DNA of 64,000 nucleotides from NCBI GenBank assembly GCA_947095585.1, contig OX352761.1:21157277-21221276 (forward strand), given 5' to 3'. Position 1 is the first letter of the stretch. Every line of letters begins with the position of its first letter. The position numbers were made by a program, and so were the translations under genes. The notes under the pieces were generated by a model that was not told where the DNA came from, did no database searches, and saw nothing but the letters and a program-made list of their open reading frames with translations. Source of the DNA: Nephrocerus scutellatus. Lineage: Eukaryota; Arthropoda; Insecta; Diptera; Pipunculidae. Of this stretch, positions 20,295-31,559 are shown one piece after another.

Positions 20295-21284
20295 AAGTTA
20301 ACCGCATCATTACCGAAACGGAAACTGGGAGATGAAGTTAGTCGAAAACAAGAACCACCCTGAGGATTGGAAGCCAACCATCCGGTGCAGCGAACAAATG
20401 AAGATAGCTAAGCGACATCTCATTGATGTTACTGCCCGGCCCGGCAGTCCACCGTACAGTCCTTACTTCCGTTTACCCAAGTTCGTTTGTCGTTCGGTTA
20501 GATACGGTTCTGTTTCTTCGCCATTCGACCGACCTACTTCTGTTGCAGTTCTTCAGCTAAGAAAGACCCCACTTTAGAGCAATACTTGATGGGCTACGCC
20601 GCAGTCAAAACTGACAAAAAAACTAAACTGTCAAAGCTTTGTTTTGCGGTTTCAAAGGAAGAAGAGATTTTTTTTTTGTTTTGTGTTTTGTGATTTATTA
20701 AACTTTTGTATAATTGGTTTGTTTTTGTATCATCCCCCCCAACTGTGACTTGCAGTTCTGAGTTGTGCTGATGACTGTTTGATTTTAATTAGAATGAACG
20801 AAGTGCACTAAAGCGAGCAAACAGACGCAAGCCATAAAAGCCAAATTGCAGTTCGAGTATTGCACGATGAGGGTCGACCAAAAAGAATGAAATGCTTTAT
20901 TCTGGAAAATACCAAAATTGTGGAAATTCAATTAAATGTTTAGCGACACTTGGGACATCATCTTGCACTACTTCATCACTTTCAAATTTAGTGACGTCAA
21001 TTTAAGGAAGAGAAGATTAATAGTCGGGTGTTTGAAAATTGTTTATACAAAACGTTAAAGCCAGTCCTTGTAATATTTTTTCTTATATTGACTCCATTAT
21101 CACATATGTTCATATGAAACATAGCTTCGATGTTATATGTTTTACTTCGGTTCAAAAAACGAAATTATTAAAATTACTCCGAAAAAAAGTATTCCGAAAA
21201 AAGGTACTCCGAAAAAAGTACCCCAAAAACAAAACATATTTTCTACGTTTCAAGCAAATTGGAGCCTAAATAATAAACAAGAAA
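20295..21284. other. No recognisable gene
   Basis: An 81-codon plus-strand ORF (20332-20577) has proline/arginine-rich text without family resemblance. At about 21178-21225 a short CCGAAAAAAGTA-like motif repeats three to four times. The rest is AT-rich and unassigned. Confidence 0.35.
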
Positions 21285-21893
21285 ATATAAAAAAACTTCG
21301 TTTTTCGGGTACAAACTTTTATGTATACATCGAATATATACCTAAAATATATGTTTTTGAGGTAGGGCCTATTTCAAAGTATTTTTTTCCCGCATCACAC
21401 GCTCCACACGTGACTCGCGACACTCGACAAACGCGGGTAATCAAAATTTACATCTGACATTGAGCCGTTTACAAAATTTCAGTCCCCTAGATCGTGCGAA
21501 AGGTGGTTAAAAAAAACCTGAAAAAACGAGGAAATGGCGCGATTTCAACCCATCACACGCGCCACACGCGAAATGCGACACGCGTTATAACCGGAATATA
21601 AAAAATGTTATTTTGGACTTAGGCACTAGAAAAATACAGCTCTCTAAATCGTGTGGAAGGTGGTTAAAAAGGACCTCAAAGAAGTCGACAAAACAAAAAT
21701 TTCAACCCATCATACGCGCCACATGCGACACGCGTCTCACGCAGAATATAAAAAATGCTCTTTTGGACTTAGATACTCACAGCTCTCTAAATCGTGTGGA
21801 AGGTGGTTAAAAAGGACCTCAAAAAAGTCGAAAAAAACAAAAATTTTAACCCGTCACACGCGCCAAAGCGACATGCGACACGCGTCTCACGCT
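21285..21893 (+). repeat. CGCG-rich tandem repeat array (about 140-160 bp units), copy 1
   Basis: Tandem units that alternate a CACACGCGCCACACGCGACA-like CGCG-rich block, an AATATAAAAAATGCTATTTT block and a GTGTGGAAGGTGGTTAAAAA block. GGACC anchors at 21671 and 21814 give a 143-bp spacing. The array has a leader (ACTTCG...GGGTACAAACTTTTATGTATA) that is shared with the copy at 39425. It ends at about 21893 against an antisense LINE-D fragment. Non-coding. Confidence 0.75.
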
Positions 21894-22275
21894 CAGAGGA
21901 CAGCTGACTGTCTTAGCGCAGTCCGTTTCCAGTGTGACGCCCTTCTTCGCCAGTACGTCCGCCCTCTCATTTCCGTCAATGTCGCTGTTCCCCGGCACCC
22001 AGACTAGGGTCAACTCTATGCATTGGCTTATAGAAACCAGTACGGCCTGGCACTGCCTGACGAGCTTAGAACTGTTGCTTGTAGCTATAATGGCTTTAAT
22101 AGGGTGTCTACGCACATATCAACCTTTCCTGCTATTGCGGTATAGTGAGATAGGGCCCTGCAATAGCTAAGATCTCCGCCTGGAAGATACTAGCAAAGTC
22201 AGGTGGCTTGTAGGATCTTGAAAGGCTAGCGGTTTCAGAGTAAACTCCAGCACCGACTCCATTACTCATCTTTGA
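21894..22275 (-). mobile_element. LINE-D RNase H fragment, antisense
   Basis: The minus strand reads SNGVGAGVYSETASLSRSYK, then QAEILAIAGP, then IKAIIATSNSSKLVRQC and VWVPGNSDIDGNERADVLAK. These are the four RNase H blocks: DGS entry, QAE, the SNS position where SDS is usual, and the GN.RAD block. The third block's catalytic Asp is replaced (ATSNSS), so the enzyme could not work even if expressed. It is truncated on both sides and abuts the CGCG array. Confidence 0.75.
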
Positions 22276-23550
22276 TCCATCATGTCAACTTTTTGGGTTC
22301 GACCTATCTCGCAACTTCTGGTCGATTCTTAACAGAATCCGAACAAATAATGGAAAATCTGCAGACTCTTTGTTCCGATGAGTAAGCTTCAGTTCTTCAG
22401 ATTGCGACTGTGTTGCGAAATGCAACAATGTAACTGTGATAGACTGGCTACGAAACCTAGTTGTTGTTGTTGTTGTTGTTGTTGGTATTGTCATAAAATC
22501 CTTGTTGGGATTGAAGTTCTTAGTTCTCTTAAAGAGAGTATACCAAAATTATCGCTTTGCTCGCTAAAGTCTGCTTTCGTCGATAGGTTTGTCTACCATG
22601 CTTCTTATTTAATGTTTATTACGTCTTTCTAAGCTTGCCCAATAATTGCTTTGCTGACTATTCTGTCCTTAAGTCTCGTCAAAAAGTTAGCATTAAAAAT
22701 AACCAAAAACAATACTTTGAACAAAGATTTTTTTTTAACATCTAAATTACTTTGATGTTCGTCTTCTCTCTCCTTAATACAGCCACAATTTCAATTTTAG
22801 TTTTAATTTCAATTGAAGTGAAGAAGAATTAAGCTCGATACGCTTCGGTGAACTGGACTCGCATGAACCAAGATCCTACTTAGAAAGTTTATGGGACACG
22901 ACAGCGACGACACCCAAAACTATGGCTGGCGTAATCAAGGAGGTTCTGAATAGTTTATGGTCCCCGTGGGGTCCATCTGCAGCATAAAATCTTATCTGGA
23001 ATGGTGCAGGACTTGAACACGGGATATTAATCAAGGGTCGCGGGTGCTTAGGGTATGCTCGGGATGAGTAATGTCTTCGTACTTTACGACCCGAAGTAGA
23101 CTACTGGTACTTAGAATTACCTTATGGGCAAGTCTTTGTATTTAGTGGTTCATTTCGTTCAATTGTACTGGTCTGTTATTGGGACAGACGGAATAGTTAT
23201 ATTCCATAAAGCCTAGGATAGAGTCTCATCCTAGTGACAAATGATAAGGTTCGGGGTTCCGGACGATGTGCTGCCAAGGCTGAAGCGTAGCTAAACCCAG
23301 ACACTCATACTGAACGAACTGAGTCCCTTGATGTCAGATCTCACCAAGGTCGCGTTGGTACCGCGGGAGTATACAATAAGGCCGACCGTAAGGTTGACCG
23401 GTCTGAGGACAACTTTGGTTGAGGACCCAGCTCGTTTTGGGGATGAAACGCAGGGGCTTACGGTTTTACGAGAACCGCTAAATAGAATTAGTTCATAAGC
23501 ATACTTAAAGGCGAAAGCTAGGCAAGCAGGGTTCGTCCCACTCAAAGAGT
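22276..23550. other. Unassigned, includes a (TTG)n microsatellite
   Basis: (TTG)8 at 22461-22484. The 23090-23545 part has an 84-codon minus-strand ORF with cysteine- and serine-containing text that I cannot assign. It may be untranslated or decayed LINE sequence. Nothing else recognised. Confidence 0.35.
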
Positions 23551-23559
23551 GATTAGTTT

Positions 23560-23668
23560 ATGGATGCTTAATTGGATGACATCGGCTCGAAATCGGGACC
23601 GGTGGAGAGATTTTTGCGGCAGGTCAGGACTGGTCACGGTTGTACAGCTAAATATGATGATGATGCAA
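23560..23668 (+). mobile_element. RTE-A 3'-end insertion (about 110 bp)
   Basis: Severely 5'-truncated RTE-A. It begins with ATTGGATGACATCGGCTCGA and ends in TAAATATGATGATGATG. The same 3' end is seen at 15290-15345, 18340 and 42055-42205. It lies beside an antisense LINE-E scrap (23669-23745), so it probably inserted next to or into that copy. Confidence 0.7.
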
Positions 23669-23745
23669 CAGTTCGCAACATTTTTAGCGATGACAAATAT
23701 GAAAACGATCCAACGAAGGTTGTTGTTTACGCACATAACAACAAT
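23669..23745 (-). mobile_element. LINE-E scrap, antisense
   Basis: The complement reads VMCVNNNLRWIVFIFVIAKN then VANC, equivalent to GMCVNDKLRWYATYLPSLKN in the 1225-1700 copy. About 75 bp survive. Confidence 0.55.
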
Positions 23746-26189
23746 TTCGTGTTTTTTTACATAAGTGAGCCAGCCAAATCTGGTGAATTCAGTGAATGAG
23801 ATAGGCGCCTTCAAATCAATTTTCCCCAAAGCCAAAGAAACAAAACATAGAGTCCACAATGGACAGATGAATAAATTATCCTGATCAAATGTAATTTTTT
23901 CATCCCATCCAGTAGGCAGAGACATCCAGTTTGTCCAGAAGACTCTCTTTACAGCAATCATTTAAAAGATGTCATTCCAGAAAACACTAATAAAATACTA
24001 GTTGTTCGGGGGTGCTTCACTACCCGTATACACACCTCATGCTGACATTTGACATTTGGCATTGTCCCTCGTGTACCAACTACCAACGTCACAGCAAAAA
24101 TTGCCATTAAGAGCACTTTGTGGTAGGCTGAGAACAATTCATCTTTTCTTCTTCATGATGCCCTTTCCCTATTCCTTTAGCATCCTTTCACTTAAAGATC
24201 ACAACTTGATTGCCCGCATTATTACTTAAATTTCATATCCTCTAGTCTCTTAGAAGATTTAATCGCTCCGCTATTTTTGCGTTTAAAGACGACAGCAAAG
24301 TATTGTCAATTCCACAATTAGATGTCTATTAAGAAATATCTATGGCAGTGCTCTTTCTATCGACATATCACAACATCATAAACTTACTTAGGGAGCTGAT
24401 GAAAGTCATGGGACACTTGCGTCTAATGGCATATGATTCGATACATCCTTAATCAATCAATCGAACGTATAAACTGTCGATCTGATTAATTACTTCCTGT
24501 CATACAATTAGCAGACGGTATCGAAGTAATTACTAATTTCCTGATCTACTGGTGGTATTTTACAGTCCTTATTGTATTTAATGTGCCTTCATGCTATAGG
24601 AGTTCCATTTACATCAAAGTTGACAGCTTGCAGTCATAGTTTTCTTTTTTGATTACCCAGGGCTGTACGCAAAATCTACTCTATTTAGGGGGCGGTTCAA
24701 TGGTTTAGAAACCTTTGACTTTTCCGTCAACATATTGTAGATACTCATTACGAGTATACGGTTCCCAAAGAGTCCAGCAAACAAAGAGCAAAGCAAAAAC
24801 GGAAAGCAGATGAATGTTCATTGTTGTAAAGAATGTAGAATGCAATGTGTGGATTGTGAAAATGGAAAAAATTGACATCCGGAAAGCTTTCTGAAAAACC
24901 GACATCTGACCAACAAAAAAAATTACTGGAGGAATACTGGGACAGATGAATAATACGTACACTGATTGGTAGAGAAAGAAAAAATCTCTGTCCGCAAGGA
25001 AACCCGTCGTCCTTTCCACCTGAAATTACTGGAATGCAGAACAACCACAGCGATTCCTGATGGATAACGAACCAATATAAATTATTCCATGATGGAATTC
25101 CTCAATACAAGAGAGTGCAGTCACCCCCAATGCCAAGGTTGAATTTCACACCTTTTACATGCAGTTTCTGTTAGGGTGGATGATATTTAAGTTGAAATGT
25201 CCGCCCGCCTGTCTGCCTGCCTGCTTGCTTGCTGTCTGTTTCTCTAACTGACTGTCTGTCTGTCTGTCTGCATCCGTTGGTAAACACATAGCTGTGCGGT
25301 TTAACACAGTGTGGTTGCGAAACTAATTTTAACTATTTGATTGGAAGTTTGTGGTTTTGCATTTGTGTGTGTGTGTGTGTAGAGATAGACTAACAGAAAC
25401 GAAAGACCTGTCTGCTCTGACAGTGCGGTTAACTATGTCTGGTCTTGAATTAATTTTATTCGAGTTTGCCTAAATTGAGTGAGGCTATCGCTTTGAGTTA
25501 ATTGAATTGAATTAATTAAGTTAATTGAAATGTCTTGAAATTCTAGACAATTTATGGGATGAACCACCATTCATTAAAGAGAAGTGGGGATATACACAAC
25601 AATCAATCTTTAATACCTACGAGCACCTAATTTAAAGCAAACATTTTATGTTGATTTAGGAAAATCGTTATGCAGTAAAACAGGAATATGTGCTTCTCGC
25701 TTATGTACCCATTGGAGGATCTCATTTCCCAAGCTGACATTAAAAGTCAACGAACGACACCAATTCATATGAACAGTTTTGTTTTTGGAGACGGTGTTGA
25801 AAAGCTCTGTGTTATTGCATTGCATTTTTAAAAACGATGCACCAAATAGGGACTCGTTTCGCTCAAATACTCGTACTTCTGCTGAATTAGTGAGCGAAGA
25901 ATTAAGAAAATTACAATTAATGTGAAACTATTTTGAGTTTCTCTGACTCAGATTAATTAATACTTTACGACATTTTCAGGAAACTTAACAACATGCCCTC
26001 GACAGGTATTGATAATATTTCAAATATCGTGTCAAAGTTATACAGTAATACTAGGTTACTTTCAGCAACTTTCTCAAATCACTGCTTCCCAAGTTTTTTG
26101 GAAAACATCAACAGGTTTTTCCAATAATAAAGAAAAGAAAGATCCTTCTGATCCGACAAAGTATAACGTTTATTAGCCCCATGCTTAAC
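23746..26189. other. Mostly unassigned; C(T/C)G(T/C) and (TG)n simple repeats; small peptide ORF
   Basis: A CTGT/CTGC-rich tract at about 25205-25270 and a (TG)n run at 25363-25380 are present. On the minus strand at 24707-24823 a 38-codon ORF reads MNIHLLSVFALLFVCWTLWE followed by PYTRNEYLQYVDGKVKGF. The hydrophobic start looks like a signal sequence, but the ORF is short and may be chance. No transposon family was recognised in 23750-26190. Confidence 0.35.
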
Positions 26190-26305
26190 ATATTATGCCG
26201 AACAAGCAGTTTCCGGTCACCACTGCACCTGCTGTTCATCGATTTAGAGAAGGCGCGTTTGACAGTGTCAACAGACAGTTTATCTGGCTCGCCATGCGCA
26301 GCGAA
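26190..26305 (+). mobile_element. RTE-B scrap over the reverse transcriptase DxxxAFD region
   Basis: Reads GAFDSVNRQFIWLAMRS, the same segment as KAFDSVNRQCIWLAFRMRG at 10555-10620. About 115 bp, with one inserted base before the AFD motif. Confidence 0.7.
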
Positions 26306-26354
26306 ACCACTCAACAGTGAATGCTGTGGCCAAATTGATTTTTAGATGTCAGAT

Positions 26355-26460
26355 GTCAAAAAGAGGAATACTGCTGCCTGGCTAGTGGATATCGAAAAAA
26401 AAAGCCTTTGACACGGTTTGGACCGACGCGTTTGTTTATAAATGATACACATGTGTGTCA
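26355..26460 (+). mobile_element. LINE reverse transcriptase scrap (different family)
   Basis: Reads TAAWLVDIEK, then with one frame change AFDTVWTDAFVYK, the first catalytic-Asp region of a LINE palm domain. It does not match RTE-A, RTE-B or LINE-E. I-type is likely but not proven by 100 bp. Confidence 0.5.
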
Positions 26461-26739
26461 TGTTTGAATAAAGTAGAGATCATTTAAAAAAAAAGTGGGT
26501 ACGCCTTATAAGGTATACTGCTATGGCGCGATTGAAAGAATAATGGTTAATATGCATGGTAAAAATTCATACGAGTAGAATTTTAAGTGAAGTAAAAGGA
26601 AAAAAAAAACCATCGATGAATTTTTTTTGCGCGACACGATGTATAACATAAAATTTAGAAATATGTATTAGCCTATTGGACATAATAAAACAAAATAACA
26701 TAATAATAAAATAAAAATAAAATAAAAAAGACCCCAAAA

Positions 26740-27180
26740 GAATTTCAAAAGGCATACCTATAGTCCTCTAAAAAACTCCCAACATATCTCATAAAAGACC
26801 GCCAAGGCTCCTAAGAGACCACCAAGAGACCCCCCAAAAGACCCCTGAAAGATCACCAAAAGACGTACAATAAGGCTCTCAAAAGGCTCCAATAATCAAA
26901 AGACCTAAAAAAAACCAATAAAATACTCTAAAAAGAGCACCAAAAGACCCCCAAAAGACTACCAAAAGACCCCAAACAAAAACTCCCAAAAATCTCCTTA
27001 CAAAACTCCAAAAAGGCCGCCAGAAGATCCCCTCAAATGTCTTCCAAAAAACCCTCAAAGCACTCCCAAAAGACCTTTAAAACACTCAATAGACCCCCCA
27101 AATACCCACAAAAGTCCACCATAAGACTACCAAAGCATCACCAAAAGACCCTCAAAACACTACCAAAAGACTACCGACAA
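26740..27180. repeat. Degenerate CCAAAAGACC minisatellite (C/A-rich on plus strand)
   Basis: About 440 bp of loosely repeated CCAAAAGACC, CCCCCAAAAGACC and TCAAAACACTACC motifs with almost no T or G. It forms the left arm of a symmetrical region around the (AAAC)n tract. The right arm (28370-28970) has the complementary composition and motifs such as GGGTCTTTTGGTGGTCTT. Confidence 0.7.
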
Positions 27181-27550
27181 GTTAATCAGGTCCGCCCGTG
27201 AGGTGTGACTGACTATCATGTTCACAGTCTGGGCCTTTTATGAGAAACCTCAGTTTGAGATCCCCTGCATTCACCATCACCAAAATACCCTCAAAACACT
27301 ACCAAAAGACCCCCCAAGTCAATCAAGTCCGCCCGTGAGATGTGACTGACTATCATGTTCACAGTCTGGGCCTTTTATGAGAAACCTCAGTTTGAGATCC
27401 CCTGCATTCACCATCACCAAAAGACCCTCAAAACACTACCAAAAGACCCCCCAAGTCAATCAGGTCCGCCCGTGAGGTGTGACTGACTATCATGTTCACA
27501 GTCTGGGCCTTTTATGTGAAACCTCAGTTTGAGATACCCTGCATTTTTCT
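27180..27550. repeat. 137-bp tandem direct repeat, about 2.7 units
   Basis: TCCGCCCGTGAG recurs at 27191, 27328 (as TCCGCCCGTGAGATG) and 27465, a constant 137-bp period. The units are nearly identical, so the expansion is recent. Each ends in the CCAAAAGACC motif of the left arm. No coding sense. Confidence 0.85.
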
Positions 27551-27559
27551 TTGCGTTCC

Positions 27560-27660
27560 ACTTCAATCAAGCGTTTAGTGTTTGAATAAAAGCGGGCTTT
27601 AGAAAGTATATTAAAAATGAATCACAAGATTTGGCCAGCAAGCCAGCCAGCCAGCCAGCC
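27560..27660 (+). repeat. GCCA-ended dispersed repeat, 3' end
   Basis: Reads GTTTGAATAAAAGCGGGCTT, then TGAATCACAAGATTTGGCCA, then four to five GCCA units. It matches the complement of 16440-16520 and the end of the 43905 copy. The (AAAC)n tract starts right after the last GCC. Confidence 0.65.
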
Positions 27661-28095
27661 AAACAAACAAACAAACAAACAAACAAACAAACAAACAAAC
27701 AAACAAATAAACAAACAAACAAACAAACAAACAAACAAACAAACAAACAAACAAACAAACAAACAAACAAACAAACAAACAAACAAACAAACAAACAAAC
27801 AAACAAACAAACAAACAAACAAACAAACAAACAAACAAACAAACAAACAAACAAACAAACAAACAAACAAACAAACAAACAAACAAACAAACAAACAAAC
27901 AAACAAACAAACAAACAAACAAACAAACAAACAAACAAACAAACAAACAAACAAACAAACAAACAAACAAACAAACAAACAAACAAACAAACAAACAAAA
28001 AAACAAACAAACAAACAAACAAAAAAACAAACAAACAAACAAACAAACAAACAAACAAACAAACAAACAAACAAACAAACAAACAAACAAACAAC
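27661..28095. repeat. (AAAC)n microsatellite, 435 bp, about 108 units
   Basis: Nearly perfect AAAC tetranucleotide array. The main breaks are an AAAT unit at about 27705 and extra A bases near 27997-28004 and 28019-28027. It is open in several frames (NKQT or CLFV repeats), which explains long spurious ORFs on both strands. It starts directly after a (GCCA)n run. Confidence 0.97.
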
Positions 28096-28369
28096 AGGGA
28101 ATCATTATTAGGTTTAGTCTTTAGTTTATAGTGAAAGAATTTTAAAAAAAATTTCTTCAACATAAAAGAAATTATAAAAATTTGTTTTACAAATGTATAC
28201 AATTTATACAAAGTAGTGTACAGTCTCCCTTATTTCCTAACGCCCACGCTGTGATAAGATTTATAAGGGTACAAGCCCGGTGATCTTGTGTTTATTATAA
28301 ATAAAAAAAACCTGTCATGCTTTTTCCATTAGAAATCTATGAGTAAGTCTCGTACACGTTTTTGGGGTA

Positions 28370-28970
28370 GGACTTTTCTACGGGTCTTTTGGTGGTCTTC
28401 AGTTGGGTCTTGAGGTGAGTTAAGACTGGGACTTCAGGTGGGTCTGGAGGGAGTCTTGAGGGTGTTTAAAGAGGGTTTTGAGTGGATTTTTGGGCTTTTG
28501 AGGTAGTTTTGAGGGCGTCTTGAGATTATTTTAAGGTGGTATTAAAGGGGGGACTTGAGGGGACCTTGAAAGTGATCTTGATGTGGTTTTGAGAAGGTTT
28601 TTGAAGGGTACTGAGGGTGGTCTTGAGGGCGGTTTGAGCTGTCTTTATATAGTCCTGAAGTGGGTCGTAACGTAGTCTTGAGGAAGTCTTCGGAGCGTCT
28701 GGAGAGGGTCTTGAGTGGGGTCCTGAAGTGGGTCGTAACGTAGTCTTGAGGGAGTCTTCAGTGCGTTTTGAGAGGGTCTTGAGGGAGTCTTAAGGTGGTC
28801 TTGAAGGGAGCCTTTGTGTGGACTTAACTAGTTCCGGGGGTGGTCTTAACAGGGTACAGGGTTTTTAGTTGGGTCTTTGGAGCGTTTGAATGGGTCTGGA
28901 GGAAATCGTAAGGTGCTACTTATGGGTCTTGGTGATCTTGAGGGAGTCTTATGGTGGTTTTGAGGTGTTT
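28370..28970. repeat. Degenerate GGTCTTGAG minisatellite (G/T-rich on plus strand)
   Basis: About 600 bp of loosely repeated GGGTCTTGAG, GTCTTGAGGGAGTCTT and TTTTGAGGTGG motifs. A 65-bp block around TCCTGAAGTGGGTCGTAACG appears twice (about 28650 and 28720). The composition is complementary to the 26740-27180 arm. A 67-codon ORF at 28890-29093 is a by-product. Confidence 0.7.
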
Positions 28971-30960
28971 TCAGACTTCAAAGACTTAGTTATTAGTTCA
29001 ATTTGCTTCCGAACTAGATACGATTACCTGGAGTTTTACAATTATGTAGCTTTCAAACGATTTTTCAAAAATGAATTTAAGAAAATTTTATGAATATAGC
29101 AACTTCATTGCTTTCTCAAGGATTGGCATTTTGAGGTATTTAATTTTGATATTCCAGCTAACGAAATGCAATACATGTAGTCATCACACTGATATTTAAT
29201 TCCTTTTCCTTTTGCCAAACTATTAATTCTAAACAAAAACAACCTTAATCTTGAGATGGCTGATGTTAAAATCGTAAATTAATAAGTTTTCCATTTTATT
29301 AATTAGCTAGATTCCATATGATTCCATCTGTTGATCACACAAAACAAGATACCTTATACTTCTGCCAAAAACTAATTTTCTCCATTGTATCTACAGCATA
29401 TGCGGCAAGTTCAGGCAAGTGTGTGCCGCTCAGTTAATAGCAATTTACTACAAGAACGCACGGTGACGCGACTTAACAAAAAAAAACCTTTGTGCATCGA
29501 TGGTGAGTGGTTCCGCAGAATGCTCAACACTTTCTTCTATGCACTATAGAGATCGTGCTCAAGTTTTCCCAGTTCGTCTTCCTGATCTATTTCAGGATGA
29601 CCTGTACTGCTCATAACTAATTTAATTTTGTCTGAATTGAAGGTATGAGTTGACAGCTACATCTTCACAAAAATTAAATATTAACCCTGAAGAAGTTAAA
29701 AAAGTTTTCCAATTGAATAAGAAACCAACCCCATTCAACTAAACAAACAGGAAATCGCATTAGAATAACAGCACTTAATCAATTTTTATTAACGAACTGA
29801 ATCGCCTACCGGGAAACGCTTAACTAAGTACACTCGTTCTTAGATGAACTCTCTTTCTCTCTCCATTGTTGGGAAGATAGAAAAAAAAAACAATAAAACG
29901 ACAATGCGACTATCCCACTTGATTCTTTGAGTGTTGGCCAAAGTGAACTTGCATTTATCCCGCCAAAGTTGTCTCATGTCAATAAAGAATTCAATTAATT
30001 CCCACTATTCCATCCTGTACTGGTGCTGAGAGTGGTGGTGGTGATGGTCGTGCAGCAATAAGGAGAGCAGGCAAGACAGTAATCGTTCATCTTATTATTC
30101 GTGCGGCGCGCCCAAGGACAAAGTGCGAATGATTCCATTATTGATTGCCTGCCTGCCTTCCTGCATGCCGTTGGAAGCATTTTCAAGTACTGAAAAAAAA
30201 AACGAAGAATTGACAACGACACAACCGTCCGTGACTCTGATATGTGCGGAGAAGACAAGAGTCCCCTCTGCCTTGGATGTGATGCGATTAATTAACCCAT
30301 TTGTTCTTTGAATGTCTCAATTGAAACAATTCTTCAATTTCTCTGTACTCGTGGTGCAACAAGCAATTCAACAATTCAGGAATTACGACAACAACAAAAA
30401 CCAAAAAGTGAAAATGTGTAACATCACTTACTGTGTGAGAAAGCCTTCCAACACAGCAACACAATGCAATTCAGAATTGGAACAGAAACAAAAGTGAGAG
30501 TGATTCACCAGAGTGATCACAACGACGGCACTGCAGACGCCGAGTATAGAACCACAGCCACAGATCACACGATGTCATTGCACTCCGCACTGTACAGGGT
30601 GTTTTTTATTTTATTTTTGTATATAATTTTTCCACGTGGCTTTGTACCCTCTTATACCTTTGTGACATTTTATTAATACCTCCACCTTCAAATCCCTCAC
30701 TTCTAATGGATTTGTATGTGTATTATGGTGAAAACATTTCTACTTTTTTAAGACCCAAGAAACCTTAATAACTTATCATCAAAAATCGCACCGAAAAACT
30801 AATTTTCCCATAAAAAGATACTTTTTTAAGCCCTGGCCATCTGAATAGGGAACATATCCCTATGATCAGATAAAGAGATAAAGCTTTTTCTGATCTGGTG
30901 GGCAAGAACTATTGACTAAGTCGGATGGGAGGTCTCAAATCAATAAGGTCTGTAAGTTCC
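28971..30960. other. Unassigned low-copy-looking sequence
   Basis: About 2 kb of AT-rich sequence with short ORFs (under 90 codons) in both directions and no element matches. A T-rich run occurs near 30600. I see no splice or coding pattern I would defend. Confidence 0.4.
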
Positions 30961-31100
30961 GACCGAGTTTTTATTCGATCACTTCCAAATTTGTATAAAA
31001 AGTGTTGTCACCGGAGATACACACGTGTACAAAATTTAAAGAAAATCGGACTTTGGGAAGTAGGTTAAAAGTTGATCGCAAGATTCCACCAACCCCCAAG
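30961..31100 (+). repeat. GCCA-ended dispersed repeat, copy without the GCCA run
   Basis: Contains CGATCACTTCCAAATTTGTA, then GGAGATACACACGTGTACAA, then GGAAGTAGGTTAAAAGTTGA. These are the core modules of the family in the order seen at 43905-44115. The final GCCA run is replaced by CCACCAACCCCC. Confidence 0.6.
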
Positions 31101-31140
31101 TCCTGCAAATCGAAATTTTTTTTTTTTATATGTAATTTAA

Positions 31141-31410
31141 TATATTTGGGGTGACGGTCCGTTGTGGTCCAGGGCCTAGCTTCTCGCGACCATTCGTGTT
31201 GTTCGGGTTATATTTTTGCATACAAATGGAAGGAACCTAAAATTTAAAGGCCTGTCCGAAAGATGAATTTAGAAGCTATCAGCGTTATTACTTCGACTCG
31301 GATGTTTGTCAGACATTCGCGAAACTTTCTTGGTATTTTTCTGGGATTTGAACATCGAACCTCTATCCTAGTAGCCCAACGCAATAAGCAAAAGGCCACG
31401 GCGCCCACCT
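31141..31410 (-). mobile_element. tRNA-derived SINE, antisense, older copy
   Basis: The complement shows the family order: head with CCGTGGCCTTTTGC, B-box-like GGTTCGATGTTC, body with GACAAACATCCGAG, then GGTCCAGG...TAGCTTCTCGCGACC near the tail. It diverges much more than the copies at 40081 or 55311, and its tail is lost in AT-rich sequence. Confidence 0.75.
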
Positions 31411-31559
31411 TTTAAAATATGCACATGGGTAAAAAGGATTGCACCCTTTCAACGCTAGGCTATATGCTTGGGTCATCGTGGACATTAAGGTTAAGGAGGG
31501 AAAAAGAGGAGATGTCTGTGAGCTTAGCTTTTGAATGCCTTTGGATTATGTTGATGCGA

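Noticed and set aside
23291..23545. Minus-strand ORF of 84 codons that might be a LINE segment
   Set aside because: I could not match it to any reverse transcriptase, endonuclease or RNase H block.
27180..27550. Possible CRISPR-like array
   Set aside because: The repeat is a simple 137-bp tandem duplication without short repeats and unique spacers, in a eukaryotic context.
27567..28211. Long ORFs on both strands encoding CLFV or NKQT repeats
   Set aside because: They are translations of the (AAAC)n microsatellite, open in several frames at once with no unique sequence.
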